A stretch of 64,000 bases of DNA from Candidatus Colwellia aromaticivorans (GTDB lineage Bacteria; Pseudomonadota; Gammaproteobacteria; Enterobacterales; Alteromonadaceae). The stretch is taken from NCBI RefSeq assembly GCF_003333305.1, contig NZ_QOLD01000066.1, forward strand, positions 1 through 64,000, in the 5' to 3' direction. The notes beneath the pieces were generated by a model. That model did not search any database, was not told the origin of the DNA, and worked only from the letters and a program-made list of their open reading frames with translations. Below are positions 29,182-40,319 of this stretch, piece by piece (within the stretch, counting starts at the first letter, position 1; each line of letters begins with the position of its first letter). Made by a program: the position numbers and the translations under genes.

Positions 29182-30468
29182 TTATCTATCAGATAAAGGG
29201 GCAAATGTTCGGTTTAATTCGCCAGTATATTTTTGACGAGGACGACCAATTTTTTGTCCTTCTTGAGTTAGCATTTCATCCCAATGAGAAATCCAACCAA
29301 CCGTTCTTGATAGAGCAAAAATCACGGTGAACATACTTGATGGAATACCAATAGCTTTTAAAATGATACCTGAGTAGAAATCTACATTAGGGTAAAGTTT
29401 TTTCTCTACAAAATACTGATCTTCTAAAGCAACTTTTTCTAATGCCATTGCTACGTCAAGTAGTGGATCTTGAATACCAAGTTCTTTAAGAACACTATGA
29501 CACGTTTCACGCATTACCGTGGCACGTGGATCGAAGTTCTTATAAACACGATGGCCAAAGCCCATTAGGCGGAATGAGTCATCTTTATCTTTTGCTCTTA
29601 GTACAAATTCATCAACACGGTCTAGCGTACCAATTTCTTCAAGCATTTCTAAACAAGCTTCGTTGGCACCACCATGTGCAGGGCCCCATAAAGAAGCAAT
29701 ACCCGCAGCAATACAAGCATAAGGATTAGCACCTGAAGAGCCTGCTAGGCGTACTGTTGAGGTAGAAGCATTTTGCTCATGATCTGCATGAAGAGTGAAA
29801 ATTTTATCCATTGCACTAGCAACAGTCGGGTTAACTTTATATTCTTCTGTAGGTACAGAAAACATCATATGTAAGAAGTTTTCAGCATATGAAAGATCAT
29901 TGCGTGGAAAAACAAAAGGTTGTCCTACGCTATACTTATATGCCATCGCTGCAATAGTTGGCATTTTAGCAATTAAACGGTGAGCTGTACGTTTACGTTG
30001 AGCAGGATCATCACAGTCTAAATCACTGTGGTAGAAAGACGATAATGCACCTGTAACACCACATAGCATTGCCATTGGGTGAGCATCAGGTAAAAAACCG
30101 TGGAAGAAATGAACTAACTTCTCATGAACCATCGTATGATTAGTTATAATACCTTTAAATTCATCATATTGAGCTTTTGACGGTGCATTGCCATTAAGTA
30201 AAAGGTAGCAAACCTCTAAATAATCGGCATTATTTGCTAAGTCAGCTATGGCATAGCCACGGTGTTGTAATATACCTTTACCACCATCAATAAAGGTGAT
30301 TGCTGACTCACAAGAAGCCGTAGCCAAATAGCCTGGGTCGTACGTGAAGTAGCCATGGCTACCTAAGGTTCTAATATCAATTACATCGGTACCCGCAGTA
30401 CCTTTTAGAACAGGAAGTTCGGTAACTTCTTTACCGTCAATGCTTAGAGAGGCTCTAGAATCAGCCAT
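29182..30468 (-). CDS. gltA: Citrate synthase (type II, hexameric type)
   Basis: Condenses acetyl-CoA and oxaloacetate to citrate at the entry of the TCA cycle. The 428 residues match E. coli GltA (427). The conserved segments [11 protein letters not shown] and [13 protein letters not shown] contain active-site His and substrate-binding residues; the Asp of the FYSGI region ([14 protein letters not shown]) completes the site. An AGGGGA lies upstream of the ATG. It is divergent from sdhCDAB across about 660 bp, the classic gammaproteobacterial arrangement that allows shared regulation. Confidence 0.97.
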   Translation of the reverse strand: MADSRASLSIDGKEVTELPVLKGTAGTDVIDIRTLGSHGYFTYDPGYLATASCESAITFIDGGKGILQHRGYAIADLANNADYLEVCYLLLNGNAPSKAQYDEFKGIITNHTMVHEKLVHFFHGFLPDAHPMAMLCGVTGALSSFYHSDLDCDDPAQRKRTAHRLIAKMPTIAAMAYKYSVGQPFVFPRNDLSYAENFLHMMFSVPTEEYKVNPTVASAMDKIFTLHADHEQNASTSTVRLAGSSGANPYACIAAGIASLWGPAHGGANEACLEMLEEIGTLDRVDEFVLRAKDKDDSFRLMGFGHRVYKNFDPRATVMRETCHSVLKELGIQDPLLDVAMALEKVALEDQYFVEKKLYPNVDFYSGIILKAIGIPSSMFTVIFALSRTVGWISHWDEMLTQEGQKIGRPRQKYTGELNRTFAPLSDR

Positions 30469-31128
30469 ATGTTTTATCCCCTATCAATTTTAATTTTCAA
30501 TTATTTTCAGACAAACTGACTCACTTAGTACTTACTTATACATCAAGAAAATAAGTACTATTCAAAAAAGAATGAAAAATAGGTCAGTTTCAAATGTCGC
30601 TTGGGTAAATCAAACTGCCGACAGTCTACCTTAATTTTAAAATAAAATGTAATAGCTGTTAGTCTAAAGTTTGATGAGAATCTACAAATGAACCAAAAAA
30701 TCGATAAAGATTATTTGTTTTCGAGAAGGGAAATTGAATTTAATCACTATCAGCTATATAATCTAGCCGTTCTGTAATTGCTTTTCATTACATTAGTAAT
30801 ATAAATAAGAAAAAAGACAACAAATTTCTTATTTTTAGAGAATGATTTAATCTTTAAAATTATTCTCTTATACCAAAGTCTTAATAGAATTACTTAGCTA
30901 AGTTCGCTATTATTATTCGACTTCGGTGAACTGAGAAATAGCTAAGGCGCTATTTTTTAATAAAAGGCAGTTACCGTACATTTCGGGAATTACTTATTTA
31001 GCAATCTCTTTAGTATTTATCTAATTTTTGTTACGTATAAAATCTAGATAAGTATTAAATTCTAAAAAGGTAGTTCATGAGTAACAATAATAAAAGTTGA
31101 AGGCTTTCGAGCTCTTTAGGCAACAATT
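30469..31128. promoter_or_regulatory. Divergent gltA/sdhC regulatory region
   Basis: About 660 bp of AT-rich DNA between two TCA-cycle operons. I cannot place promoters confidently. An imperfect inverted repeat, TTATCTAA with CTAGATAAG, flanks about 31018-31052 and could be a binding site. A 7-codon open frame, ATG 31077 to TGA 31100, with AAGG six bases upstream, precedes sdhC and could be a leader peptide. Confidence 0.35.
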
Positions 31129-31503
31129 GTGAAAAAACAACGTCCTGTAAACCTAGATTTAACTACAATTAAGATGCACCCGGCAGCTAATGCTTCAATT
31201 CTTCACCGTGTTTCTGGTGTGATTATGGTATTTGCTATTGGCATCTTATTATTGACCCTTTCAACCTCTCTTTCTTCTGCGGAAGGATTTGCCCAAATTC
31301 AAGGTTACCTTGATGGCTTTTTCTTTACGTTTATTATTTTTGGCTGTCTTTCTGCATTGACTTACCATGTATTAGCGGGTGTTCGTCACTTGTTTATGGA
31401 TTTAGGTTATTTTGAAGAGTTAGACTCGGGTAATGCTAGTGCCAAAGCAATTATGGCTATTTGGTTAGTACTATCTGTAATAATAGGAGTTTGGTTATGG
31501 TAA
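31129..31503 (+). CDS. sdhC: Succinate dehydrogenase cytochrome b556 subunit
   Basis: Membrane anchor of complex II that binds haem b and ubiquinone with SdhD. The 124 residues contain three membrane segments and the family motif ASILHRVSG near the start, with the haem-ligand His region HVLAGVRHLFMD. The start is GTG at 31129, giving MKKQRPVNLDL; a TAGG lies 8 nt upstream, and a stop codon just upstream excludes a longer form. The 3' end overlaps sdhD by 7 bp. Confidence 0.95.
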   Translation: MKKQRPVNLDLTTIKMHPAANASILHRVSGVIMVFAIGILLLTLSTSLSSAEGFAQIQGYLDGFFFTFIIFGCLSALTYHVLAGVRHLFMDLGYFEELDSGNASAKAIMAIWLVLSVIIGVWLW

Positions 31504-31844
31504 GCGTCGTCGCATCAGTAGGCCGTAACGGCGTACATGATTTTATTCTTTTAAGAGCTAGTGCAATTATTCTTGTGCTATACACCTTGATTCTTGCTGG
31601 ATTTTTCATGGTAACATCGAATGTTACTTATGATGTATGGCAAGGTTTCTTTGCTTGTATGAGCGTAAAAGTTGCCACCTTGTTAGCGCTAATTGCATTA
31701 CTTGTGCATGCTAAAATTGGTGTTTGGCAAGTATTGTCAGATTACATAAAACCAGCATTTTTACGCGGTTCATTGCAATTTTTCTTTTCAGTTCTGTTAT
31801 TAGCCTATTTAGTATTTGGCTTTTCAATTGTGTGGGGTGTGTAA
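31497..31844 (+). CDS. sdhD: Succinate dehydrogenase membrane anchor subunit
   Basis: Second membrane subunit of complex II. With the ATG at 31497 the protein has 115 residues, exactly the E. coli SdhD length, and starts MVSVVASVGRNGVHDF. An upstream in-frame ATG at 31461 lies well inside sdhC and is unlikely. There are three membrane segments, with HDFILLRASAIIL at the first and LLVHAKIGVWQVLSDYI, holding a conserved His, in the second. It overlaps sdhC by 7 bp and abuts sdhA. Confidence 0.95.
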   Translation: MVSVVASVGRNGVHDFILLRASAIILVLYTLILAGFFMVTSNVTYDVWQGFFACMSVKVATLLALIALLVHAKIGVWQVLSDYIKPAFLRGSLQFFFSVLLLAYLVFGFSIVWGV

Positions 31845-33611
31845 GTGAGCGTTCCAATTCGTGAATTTGACGCCATCGTTATTGGCGCAGGCGGCGCGGG
31901 CATGCGCGCGGCATTAGCAATTTCTGAATCAGGCAAATCTTGTGCCTTGATTTCTAAAGTATTTCCAACTCGTTCTCATACTGTATCTGCTCAAGGTGGT
32001 ATTACCGTTGCATTAGGTAATGCCCATGAAGATCATTGGGAACAACATATGTACGATACCGTTAAAGGCTCTGATTATATCGGTGACCAAGATGCTATCG
32101 AATACATGTGTAAAACTGGCCCAGAGTCAGTAATTGAATTAGAGAAAATGGGTTTACCTTTTTCTCGCACGGAAGAAGGCAAAATATATCAACGCCCATT
32201 CGGTGGACAATCTAAAAATTTTGGTGGTGAACAAGCCGCTCGTACAGCAGCAGCAGCTGACCGTACAGGACATGCTTTACTTCATTGTCTCTACCAACAA
32301 AATGTTAAAAACAAAACTAACGTCTATTCAGAATGGTACGCGTTAGATTTAGTTAAAAATGATGATGGTACTGTTGTTGGTACAACGGCTATATGTATTG
32401 AAACAGGCGAAATCGTTTATTTTAAAGCGCGCGCAACTGTTTTAGCCACTGGTGGTGCAGGGCGTATCTTTGCCTCAACTACCAATGCTCATATCAATAC
32501 CGGTGATGGTGTTGGTATGTCACTTCGTGCTGGCATTCAAATGCAAGACATGGAAATGTGGCAGTTCCACCCAACCGGTATTGCTGGTGCAGGTGTGCTT
32601 GTTACTGAAGGTTGTCGTGGAGAAGGTGGTTACCTTCTTAACAAAGATGGTGAACGCTTCATGGAACGTTACGCACCAAATGCTAAAGATTTAGCTGGTC
32701 GTGATGTTGTTGCTCGCTCAATGATGACAGAGATTCGTGAAGGTCGTGGTTGTGACGGTCCTTGGGGTCCTCATATTAAACTTAAGCTTGATCACTTAGG
32801 TCGCGAAACCTTATATAAACGCTTACCAGGTGTTTGTGATTTATCGAAAACTTTCGCACATATTGATCCCGCTGACGAACCAATTCCAGTTATACCTACC
32901 TGTCACTACCAAATGGGTGGTGTACCTTGTAATGTTAATGGTCAAGCCCTTAATATTGGCAGCGATGGTAAAGAAACGATTGTTGAAGGTTTATTTGCTG
33001 TAGGTGAAATTGCTTGTGTATCTGTGCATGGTGCTAACCGCTTAGGTGGTAACTCATTACTTGATTTAGTGGTATTTGGTCGTGCAGCAGGTAACTTCTT
33101 AGGAACTTACTTAAACGATACTCAAACAGCTAAAGATGCCTCTGAATCTGATTTAGAAGCCTCACTTGCACGTACTAATCGTTGGGAATCTTCAACGAAG
33201 GGCGAAGATCCAGTACAAATTCGTAAAGACTTACAACAGTGTATGCAAATGAACTTCTCGGTATTCCGTGAAGGTAAAGCAATGGCTGAAGGTATGACCG
33301 AGTTAACTGAAATTCGTGAACGTCTTAAAGATGCTAAGTTAGACGATAAGTCATCTGAATTTAATACTCAACGTATTGAATGTTTAGAATTAGATAACTT
33401 AATGGAAACTGCATTTTGTTCAGCTAAAGCAGCTAACTTCCGTACTGAATCTCGTGGCGCACACGCAAGACAAGATTTCACTGAACGTGATGATGTGAAT
33501 TGGTTATGCCATTCAGTCTACACGCCAGAAACGGAAGAAATGACTAAGCGTGACGTTAATATGCAACCTGTTCACCGCGAAGCTTTCCCTCCGAAAGCAC
33601 GTGTTTACTAA
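31845..33611 (+). CDS. sdhA: Succinate dehydrogenase flavoprotein subunit
   Basis: Catalytic subunit of complex II that oxidises succinate to fumarate. The 588 residues equal the E. coli length. The FAD-binding [10 protein letters not shown] lies at about residues 14-23, and His45 in [10 protein letters not shown] is the covalent FAD attachment site. Substrate-site segments [15 protein letters not shown] and [14 protein letters not shown] are present. The start is GTG at 31845, directly following the sdhD stop. Confidence 0.98.
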   Translation: MSVPIREFDAIVIGAGGAGMRAALAISESGKSCALISKVFPTRSHTVSAQGGITVALGNAHEDHWEQHMYDTVKGSDYIGDQDAIEYMCKTGPESVIELEKMGLPFSRTEEGKIYQRPFGGQSKNFGGEQAARTAAAADRTGHALLHCLYQQNVKNKTNVYSEWYALDLVKNDDGTVVGTTAICIETGEIVYFKARATVLATGGAGRIFASTTNAHINTGDGVGMSLRAGIQMQDMEMWQFHPTGIAGAGVLVTEGCRGEGGYLLNKDGERFMERYAPNAKDLAGRDVVARSMMTEIREGRGCDGPWGPHIKLKLDHLGRETLYKRLPGVCDLSKTFAHIDPADEPIPVIPTCHYQMGGVPCNVNGQALNIGSDGKETIVEGLFAVGEIACVSVHGANRLGGNSLLDLVVFGRAAGNFLGTYLNDTQTAKDASESDLEASLARTNRWESSTKGEDPVQIRKDLQQCMQMNFSVFREGKAMAEGMTELTEIRERLKDAKLDDKSSEFNTQRIECLELDNLMETAFCSAKAANFRTESRGAHARQDFTERDDVNWLCHSVYTPETEEMTKRDVNMQPVHREAFPPKARVY

Positions 33612-33622
33612 GGAGAAATACG

Positions 33623-34330
33623 ATGAAACAGAATTTTTCGATTTACCGCTATAATCCTGATGTAGACGCTAAACCTTACATGAAAGATTATGAGCTAGAA
33701 ATTCCAGATGGCTCAGACTTAATGGTACTTGATGCGCTTATTCTTTTAAAAGAAAATGACCCAAGCCTATCGTTCCGTCGTTCATGTCGTGAAGGTGTTT
33801 GTGGCAGTGATGGCTTGAACATGAATGGTAAAAATGGTTTGGCTTGTATCACACCATTATCAGAGTTAAAAGCGGATACGATAGTACTTCGCCCTTTACC
33901 TGGTTTACCGGTTGTGCGTGATTTGATTATTGATATGACTCAGTTTTATCAACAATATGAAAAAATCAAACCATACTTGATCAACGATGCACAGCAGCCT
34001 GCGCGTGAAAATATACAAACGATTGAAGAACGTGACAAGTTAGACGGTCTTTATGAGTGTATTTTATGTGCTTGTTGTTCAACGTCTTGTCCGTCTTTCT
34101 GGTGGAACCCTGATAAATTTATCGGGCCTGCAGGTTTACTTCACGCATATCGTTTCTTAATCGATAGCCGTGATACTGCAACAGAAGAGCGTTTAGACGG
34201 TTTGCAAGATGCTTACAGCGTATTCCGTTGTCATGGCATTATGAACTGTGTTGATGTTTGTCCTAAAGGATTAAACCCAACAAAGGCCATTGGCCACATT
34301 AAATCTATGTTATTAAGCCGAGCAGTTTAA
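33623..34330 (+). CDS. sdhB: Succinate dehydrogenase iron-sulfur subunit
   Basis: Transfers electrons from FAD to ubiquinone through three clusters. The 2Fe-2S motif CREGVCGSDGLNMNG with a later Cys, the 4Fe-4S motif CILCACCSTSCP and the 3Fe-4S motif CHGIMNCVDVCPKGLNP are all intact. The 235 residues are normal (E. coli 238). It follows sdhA by 11 bp with an AAGGAG ribosome site. Confidence 0.98.
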   Translation: MKQNFSIYRYNPDVDAKPYMKDYELEIPDGSDLMVLDALILLKENDPSLSFRRSCREGVCGSDGLNMNGKNGLACITPLSELKADTIVLRPLPGLPVVRDLIIDMTQFYQQYEKIKPYLINDAQQPARENIQTIEERDKLDGLYECILCACCSTSCPSFWWNPDKFIGPAGLLHAYRFLIDSRDTATEERLDGLQDAYSVFRCHGIMNCVDVCPKGLNPTKAIGHIKSMLLSRAV

Positions 34331-34390
34331 CTGTTTGAAATAATAGTAAAGTGGAAATGCCTAGGCTAAGTGTCTGGGTATTTCCAAAAT

Positions 34391-34432
34391 AAAATATCAG
34401 CGTACTTTTCTAAACAAGCACGCTGATATTTT
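34391..34432. terminator. Hairpin between sdhB and sucA
   Basis: A 13-bp perfect stem, AAAATATCAGCGT with ACGCTGATATTTT, encloses a 16-base loop and is followed by T-rich sequence. It could partly terminate sdh transcripts or protect their 3' end. Confidence 0.55.
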
Positions 34433-34610
34433 ATTAAAAAGTGTAAATACAGGGTAATTATTATATCACAGTAAGTTTGTTTAACTTTATGGGAAAGCAC
34501 TGAGTTGATGTTAGTCAATGAGTACTTTTAACGTAGAAGTTGTGCAATTTGACACAGTGAAAATGATTATATTATTTTAGTTGCTTTACCCCAGCAAAGG
34601 ATACAAGGCA

Positions 34611-37412
34611 ATGTCAGAAGGTGTAATGAAGGCTTGGCTAGAGTCTTCCCACTTAAACGGTGGTAACATCGTTTATATTGAAGAATTGTACGAATCTTAT
34701 CTAGATAATTCAGCCTCTGTATCTGCAGAATGGCAAGAGATCTTTTCAGAACTTCCTAAAGTTGAAGGTAGTGAGGTGGAATATCGCCACAGCGCTATTA
34801 GAGATGAATTTAAAGCTTTAGCTAAAGAACAACACAAACAGGTTGTTACTAGTGGTGGTGACGCCAAACAAGTTAAAGTTTTACAGCTTATCAATGCTTT
34901 TAGGGTCCGCGGTCATCAAAATGCTAATTTAGATCCATTAGGTTTATGGCAACGAGATAAAGTTCGTGATTTACAACTATCCCATCATGATTTATCTGAA
35001 AACGACTTCGACAAAGAATACAATGTCGGTTCGTTGGATGTAGGTCAAGATTCGATGAAGTTAGGTGAGTTATATAAAACACTGAAGAAAACTTATTGTA
35101 GTTCTCTTGGTGCCGAGTATATGCATATCACTTCAACGGATGAAAAACGTTGGTTACAAAATCGCATAGAGTCTATTCAGTCACAATTAAGTTTATCTGT
35201 TGATGAAAAAACTGAAATACTTAAAGGCTTAATTGCTGCTGATGGTTTAGAGAAATACCTAGGAGCTAAATTTCCTGGTGCAAAACGCTTTTCATTAGAA
35301 GGCGGGGATGCATTAGTTCCTATGCTTAAAGAGCTAATAACTCGCGCTGGTTCCAAAGGCACTAAAGAAGTCGTTATGGGCATGGCTCATCGTGGCCGTT
35401 TAAATGTTTTAGTCAATGTAATGGGTAAAAACTCATCAAAATTATTTGATGAATTTGCCGGTAAACATGATGAAATATCTAGCTCTGGAGATGTTAAATA
35501 CCATCAAGGTTATTCCTCAGATTTTGTTACGCCTGGCGGTAACGTTCATTTAGCCTTGGCATTTAACCCTTCGCATTTAGAAATCGTAAATCCGGTTGTA
35601 ATCGGCTCAGTACGAGCGCGTTTAGACAGACGTAATGGCAACCAAGGTGATCTAGTACTACCTATTACCATTCATGGCGATTCAGCAATTGCTGGTCAAG
35701 GTGTGGTACAAGAAACGTTCAATATGTCACAAGCACGTGCTTTTAAAGTAGGTGGGACAGTGCGTATTGTGATTAATAACCAAGTGGGTTTTACTACGTC
35801 TAAATCAGAAGATACTCGTAGTGGTGAATATTGTACTGAAATAGCTAAAATGGTACAGGCACCTATTTTACATGTAAATGGTGATGATCCAGAAGCAGTT
35901 ATTTTAGCTACACAAATTGCGCTTGATTATCGCAATGAGTTTAAACGTGATGTAGTCATTGATTTAGTTTGTTATCGCCGTCATGGACATAATGAAGCTG
36001 ATGAACCAAGTGCTACACAGCCATTAATGTACAAAATAGTTAAAAAACATTCAACACCACGTCAATTATATGCAGATAAATTAATTGCAGAAGGTAGCTT
36101 GAATAAAGCTAAAATTGACGAGCTCACTTCTTATTATCGTAAATTGCTCGATGAAGGTCAGTGTACCGTTGACCAATGGCGTCCTATGACTGAACATTCT
36201 GTTGATTGGACTCCTTATATTGGTCATGATTGGGACGATGAGTACGATAAAGAAATCAGTATTGATAAGCTAAAAGAGTTAGCGACTAAAGTATCAACGT
36301 ACCCTGAAAGTCATCCAGTACATGCGCGTGTTAAGAAGATCTATGATGATCGACTTAAAATGGCTTCAGGTGAGAAGTTACTTGATTGGGGTATGGCTGA
36401 AAATCTAGCTTATGCTTCAATTGTTGACCGTGGCGATCGTGTACGTATTACCGGTCAAGATTCTGGTCGTGGTACTTTCTTCCATCGTCATGCGGTATTA
36501 CATAACCAAGAAGACGGCAGCACCTATTTACCATTGAAAAACATCTCAGAAGGGCAAGGTCCTTTTGATGTGCATGACTCGGTATTATCAGAAGTATCAG
36601 TATTAGCTTTTGAATATGGTTACACCACGGCAGAGCCGGCTGGTTTAACTATTTGGGAAGCGCAATTTGGTGATTTTGCTAACTGTGCACAAGTGGTTTT
36701 TGATCAATTCATTAGCTCTGGTGAGCAAAAGTGGGGGCGTTTATGTGGCCTTACTATGTTGTTACCACATGGTTATGAAGGACAAGGTCCTGAACATTCA
36801 TCAGGTCGTTTAGAACGCTTCTTGCAACTTTGTGCAGATCACAATATGCAAGTGTGTGTGCCATCAACACCAGCGCAAGTATTTAACATGCTGCGTCGTC
36901 AAGTGGTACGTCCTATGCGTCGTCCATTAGTTGTTATGTCACCTAAATCATTATTACGCCACCCATTAGCGGTTTCTTCATTAGAAGAGCTATCTACAGG
37001 TGTTTTCCATAATGTTATTGGTGAGATAGATGAGTTAGATCATAGCGCTGTTGAACGTGTAGTATTTTGTAGTGGTAAGGTTTATTACGAATTACTTGAT
37101 CAACGTCGTAAAAATGAACTTAATAATATTGCCATTATTCGTATTGAGCAGTTATACCCATTTCCAGATAAAGAACTTCAAGATGCAATTAAAGAGTATC
37201 AACATGTGAAGCAATTTGTTTGGTGTCAGGAAGAGCCACAAAACCAAGGTGCTTGGTATTGTTCTCAGCATCATTTTAGAAATGCTATCCCTGAAGGTAC
37301 TTATTTGACATATGCAGGCCGAAACGCCTCAGCGGCACCTGCTGTTGGTTATATGTCAGTTCATGTAAAAGAACAACAAGCGCTTGTCACTCAAGCGTTA
37401 ACGTTAGATTAA
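34611..37412 (+). CDS. sucA: 2-oxoglutarate dehydrogenase E1 component
   Basis: Thiamine-diphosphate-dependent decarboxylase of the 2-oxoglutarate dehydrogenase complex. With the ATG at 34611 (MSEGVMKAWLESSHL) the protein has 933 residues, equal to E. coli SucA; an in-frame ATG 30 bp upstream lacks support, whereas AAGGA sits about 10 nt before 34611. Family segments include MGMAHRGRLNVLVN, GDDPEAV (ThDP/Mg site), CYRRHGHNEADEP and GQDSGRGTFFHRH. It is followed by sucBCD in the normal order. Confidence 0.97.
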   Translation: MSEGVMKAWLESSHLNGGNIVYIEELYESYLDNSASVSAEWQEIFSELPKVEGSEVEYRHSAIRDEFKALAKEQHKQVVTSGGDAKQVKVLQLINAFRVRGHQNANLDPLGLWQRDKVRDLQLSHHDLSENDFDKEYNVGSLDVGQDSMKLGELYKTLKKTYCSSLGAEYMHITSTDEKRWLQNRIESIQSQLSLSVDEKTEILKGLIAADGLEKYLGAKFPGAKRFSLEGGDALVPMLKELITRAGSKGTKEVVMGMAHRGRLNVLVNVMGKNSSKLFDEFAGKHDEISSSGDVKYHQGYSSDFVTPGGNVHLALAFNPSHLEIVNPVVIGSVRARLDRRNGNQGDLVLPITIHGDSAIAGQGVVQETFNMSQARAFKVGGTVRIVINNQVGFTTSKSEDTRSGEYCTEIAKMVQAPILHVNGDDPEAVILATQIALDYRNEFKRDVVIDLVCYRRHGHNEADEPSATQPLMYKIVKKHSTPRQLYADKLIAEGSLNKAKIDELTSYYRKLLDEGQCTVDQWRPMTEHSVDWTPYIGHDWDDEYDKEISIDKLKELATKVSTYPESHPVHARVKKIYDDRLKMASGEKLLDWGMAENLAYASIVDRGDRVRITGQDSGRGTFFHRHAVLHNQEDGSTYLPLKNISEGQGPFDVHDSVLSEVSVLAFEYGYTTAEPAGLTIWEAQFGDFANCAQVVFDQFISSGEQKWGRLCGLTMLLPHGYEGQGPEHSSGRLERFLQLCADHNMQVCVPSTPAQVFNMLRRQVVRPMRRPLVVMSPKSLLRHPLAVSSLEELSTGVFHNVIGEIDELDHSAVERVVFCSGKVYYELLDQRRKNELNNIAIIRIEQLYPFPDKELQDAIKEYQHVKQFVWCQEEPQNQGAWYCSQHHFRNAIPEGTYLTYAGRNASAAPAVGYMSVHVKEQQALVTQALTLD

Positions 37413-37497
37413 CTATTGAGTTCACCGGCTTCTTATTACCCTTTTTATCAAGGCTAGTAAGAAGCGAAGTGCAAATGTTTGTAAGGAATAAAATAAA

Positions 37498-38973
37498 ATG
37501 ACAACAGAAATCAAAGTTCCGGTATTACCTGAATCAGTTGCTGATGCAACTGTAGCTACTTGGCATGTACAAGTAGGTGAAAAATTCAGCCGTGATCAAG
37601 TATTAGTAGATATTGAAACTGATAAAGTAGTTTTAGAAGTACCAGCAACTTCGGACGGTGTTTTAACCGACATCAGTCAAATTGAAGGCGCTACTGTATT
37701 AGGTGATCAAGTAATTGGTACTTTCTCTGCCGGTGATGCTACTTCAGCCGTGCCACAAGAAGCTGCTGCTCCTACTGCTAGTAATAGCGGTGGTGCAGTT
37801 AAAGTTATCGATATTATCGTACCCGTGTTACCAGAGTCAGTTGCCGATGCAACCGTTGCTTCTTGGCATGTAGCTGAAGGCGATAGTGTATCAGTTGACC
37901 AAAATTTAGTTGATATCGAAACTGATAAAGTAGTACTAGAAGTTGTCGCACAAGACAACGGCGTGATTGGCAAAATTATTCACGTTGAAGGTGATACTGT
38001 TTTAGGCTCACAAAAAATTGGTGAACTCAATGCTGGCGCATCTGCCAATACTACTGCTACAGCAACACCTGATGAAGCGTTAAGCTCTGATGAACTTGCT
38101 AGCCCGTCAGTTCGTCGCTTGATGACTGAAAAAGGTTTATCTGCAAGTGATGTTAAAGGCTCAGGTAAAGGTGGTCGTATTTCTAAGGAAGATGTTGAAG
38201 CGGCTATCGCTTCAAAATCAGCACCTGCAGCACCAGCGAAAGCTGCTACTCCAGCTGTGCAAGACTTAGGTGAGCGTACACAAAAACGTGTACCTATGAC
38301 TCGTTTACGTAAAACGATTGCAACGCGTTTATTAGAAGCGAAAAATTCAACGGCAATGTTAACAACTTTTAATGAAGTTAATATGAAACCGATTATGGAT
38401 CTTCGTAAGCAATATAAAGATATCTTTGAGAAAACTCATGATACCCGTTTAGGTTTCATGTCTTTCTACGTTAAAGCAGTTACTGAAGCGTTAAAACGCT
38501 ACCCTGCTGTAAATGCCTCAATTGATGGTGATGATATTGTTTATCATAACTTCTTTGATATCTCTATTGCTGTTTCTACGCCACGTGGCTTAGTAACACC
38601 GGTTTTACGCGATTCTGATCAATTAAGCATGGCAGGTATCGAAAACGGTATCCGTGACTTAGCGATTAAAGGTCGTGACGGTAAGCTTTCAATGGCTGAT
38701 ATGACTGGCGGTAACTTTACTATTACCAACGGTGGTGTATTCGGTTCACTATTATCAACACCAATTATTAATTTACCTCAAGCAGCTATTTTAGGAATGC
38801 ATAAGATACAAGACCGCCCTATGGCAGTTGACGGTAAAGTAGAAATTTTACCAATGATGTATTTAGCACTTTCTTATGATCATCGCTTAATTGACGGCAA
38901 AGAATCCGTTGGTTTCTTAGTGACCATTAAAGAATTATTAGAAGATCCAACTCGCCTTCTTTTAGATGTTTAA
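37498..38973 (+). CDS. sucB: Dihydrolipoamide succinyltransferase with two lipoyl domains
   Basis: E2 core of the 2-oxoglutarate dehydrogenase complex, transferring succinyl groups to CoA. Two tandem lipoyl domains are visible, each with ETDKVVLEV, at Lys43 and Lys144. They are joined by an Ala/Thr/Ser-rich linker; E. coli SucB has one such domain in 405 residues, and this protein has 491. A peripheral subunit-binding domain ([19 protein letters not shown]) and the catalytic acyltransferase domain with [11 protein letters not shown] follow. The gene lies 85 bp after sucA. Confidence 0.96.
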   Translation: MTTEIKVPVLPESVADATVATWHVQVGEKFSRDQVLVDIETDKVVLEVPATSDGVLTDISQIEGATVLGDQVIGTFSAGDATSAVPQEAAAPTASNSGGAVKVIDIIVPVLPESVADATVASWHVAEGDSVSVDQNLVDIETDKVVLEVVAQDNGVIGKIIHVEGDTVLGSQKIGELNAGASANTTATATPDEALSSDELASPSVRRLMTEKGLSASDVKGSGKGGRISKEDVEAAIASKSAPAAPAKAATPAVQDLGERTQKRVPMTRLRKTIATRLLEAKNSTAMLTTFNEVNMKPIMDLRKQYKDIFEKTHDTRLGFMSFYVKAVTEALKRYPAVNASIDGDDIVYHNFFDISIAVSTPRGLVTPVLRDSDQLSMAGIENGIRDLAIKGRDGKLSMADMTGGNFTITNGGVFGSLLSTPIINLPQAAILGMHKIQDRPMAVDGKVEILPMMYLALSYDHRLIDGKESVGFLVTIKELLEDPTRLLLDV

Positions 38974-39152
38974 CATGTTTGTTAAATTATTTTAAAAGTA
39001 GACTATAGTATTAGCTCTTTTGACTACCGTCACTAGAGCTTTTATACTATAATCAAGCGACTTTTCATCGGCATCCTACTTAAGTACTGGTGTTTAATCA
39101 CACTAAGTATTTAGAGTATTTGTCTTCATTCACAGATAAATGGAAATACACC

Positions 39153-40319
39153 ATGAATTTGCATGAGTATCAAGCGAAACAATTATTCGCTGAATATGGT
39201 TTACCAGTTTCTGAAGGTTTCGCTTGCGATACACCTCAAGAAGCTGCAGAAGCGGCTGACAAAATCGGCGGCGACATGTGGGTTGTTAAAACTCAAGTAC
39301 ACGCAGGCGGACGTGGTAAAGCTGGCGGTGTTAAGCTAGTTAAAACCAAAGAAGAAATCAAAGAATTCGCTCAACACTGGTTAGGTAAGAACTTAGTTAC
39401 TTATCAAACAGACGCAAATGGTCAACCAGTAGCTAAAATTTTAGTTGAAAGCTGTACTGACATCGCTAACGAGTTATATCTTGGTGCTGTTGTTGACAGA
39501 GCTTCACAAAAAATCGTTTTTATGGCGTCTACTGAAGGCGGTGTTGACATTGAGAAGATTGCTGAAGAGACTCCTGAATTAATTCACCAAGCTGAGATTG
39601 ACCCACTAGTTGGCGCTCAACCTTACCAAGCACGTGAATTAGGTTTTAAACTTGATTTAAACCCTACTCAAATGAAGCAATTTGTTAAGATCTTTATGGG
39701 TCTTGCTAAAATGTTTGAAGATTGCGATTTCGCCTTATTAGAAATCAACCCGTTAGTTATTACTGACGAAGGTAATCTTCACTGTTTAGACGGAAAAATT
39801 GGTATTGATGGTAATGCTTTATACCGTCAACCTAAAATGCGCGCTTTCCATGATCCATCTCAAGAAGATGAACGTGAAGCACATGCAGCACAATGGGAGC
39901 TTAACTATGTAGCTCTTGATGGAACTGTTGGTTGTATGGTTAACGGTGCAGGCCTAGCAATGGGTACTATGGATATCGTTAATTTACACGGCGGCAAGCC
40001 AGCTAACTTCCTTGATGTTGGCGGCGGCGCAAACAAAGAACGTGTTTCAGAAGCATTCAAAATCATCCTTTCTGACGAAAACGTTAAAGCTGTTTTAGTT
40101 AACATCTTTGGTGGCATCGTTCGTTGTGACATGATTGCTGAAGGTATTATTGGCGCGGTTAAAGAAGTAGGCGTTAAAGTACCAGTTGTAGTACGTTTAG
40201 AAGGTACTAATGCTGATTTAGGTCGTGAAGTTCTTAAAAACTCTGGCTTAGACATCATTGCTGCTGAATCATTAAGTGATGCAGCAACAAAAGTTGTAGC
40301 AGCTGCGGAGGGCAAATAA
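39153..40319 (+). CDS. sucC: Succinyl-CoA synthetase beta subunit
   Basis: ATP-grasp subunit that, with SucD, makes succinate and ATP (or GTP) from succinyl-CoA. The start at 39153 gives [17 protein letters not shown] and 388 residues, the E. coli length; an open extension to 39090 has no family support. [12 protein letters not shown] is the nucleotide-binding loop, and [15 protein letters not shown] and [10 protein letters not shown] are conserved. The stop overlaps the sucD start as TAATG. Confidence 0.97.
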   Translation: MNLHEYQAKQLFAEYGLPVSEGFACDTPQEAAEAADKIGGDMWVVKTQVHAGGRGKAGGVKLVKTKEEIKEFAQHWLGKNLVTYQTDANGQPVAKILVESCTDIANELYLGAVVDRASQKIVFMASTEGGVDIEKIAEETPELIHQAEIDPLVGAQPYQARELGFKLDLNPTQMKQFVKIFMGLAKMFEDCDFALLEINPLVITDEGNLHCLDGKIGIDGNALYRQPKMRAFHDPSQEDEREAHAAQWELNYVALDGTVGCMVNGAGLAMGTMDIVNLHGGKPANFLDVGGGANKERVSEAFKIILSDENVKAVLVNIFGGIVRCDMIAEGIIGAVKEVGVKVPVVVRLEGTNADLGREVLKNSGLDIIAAESLSDAATKVVAAAEGK

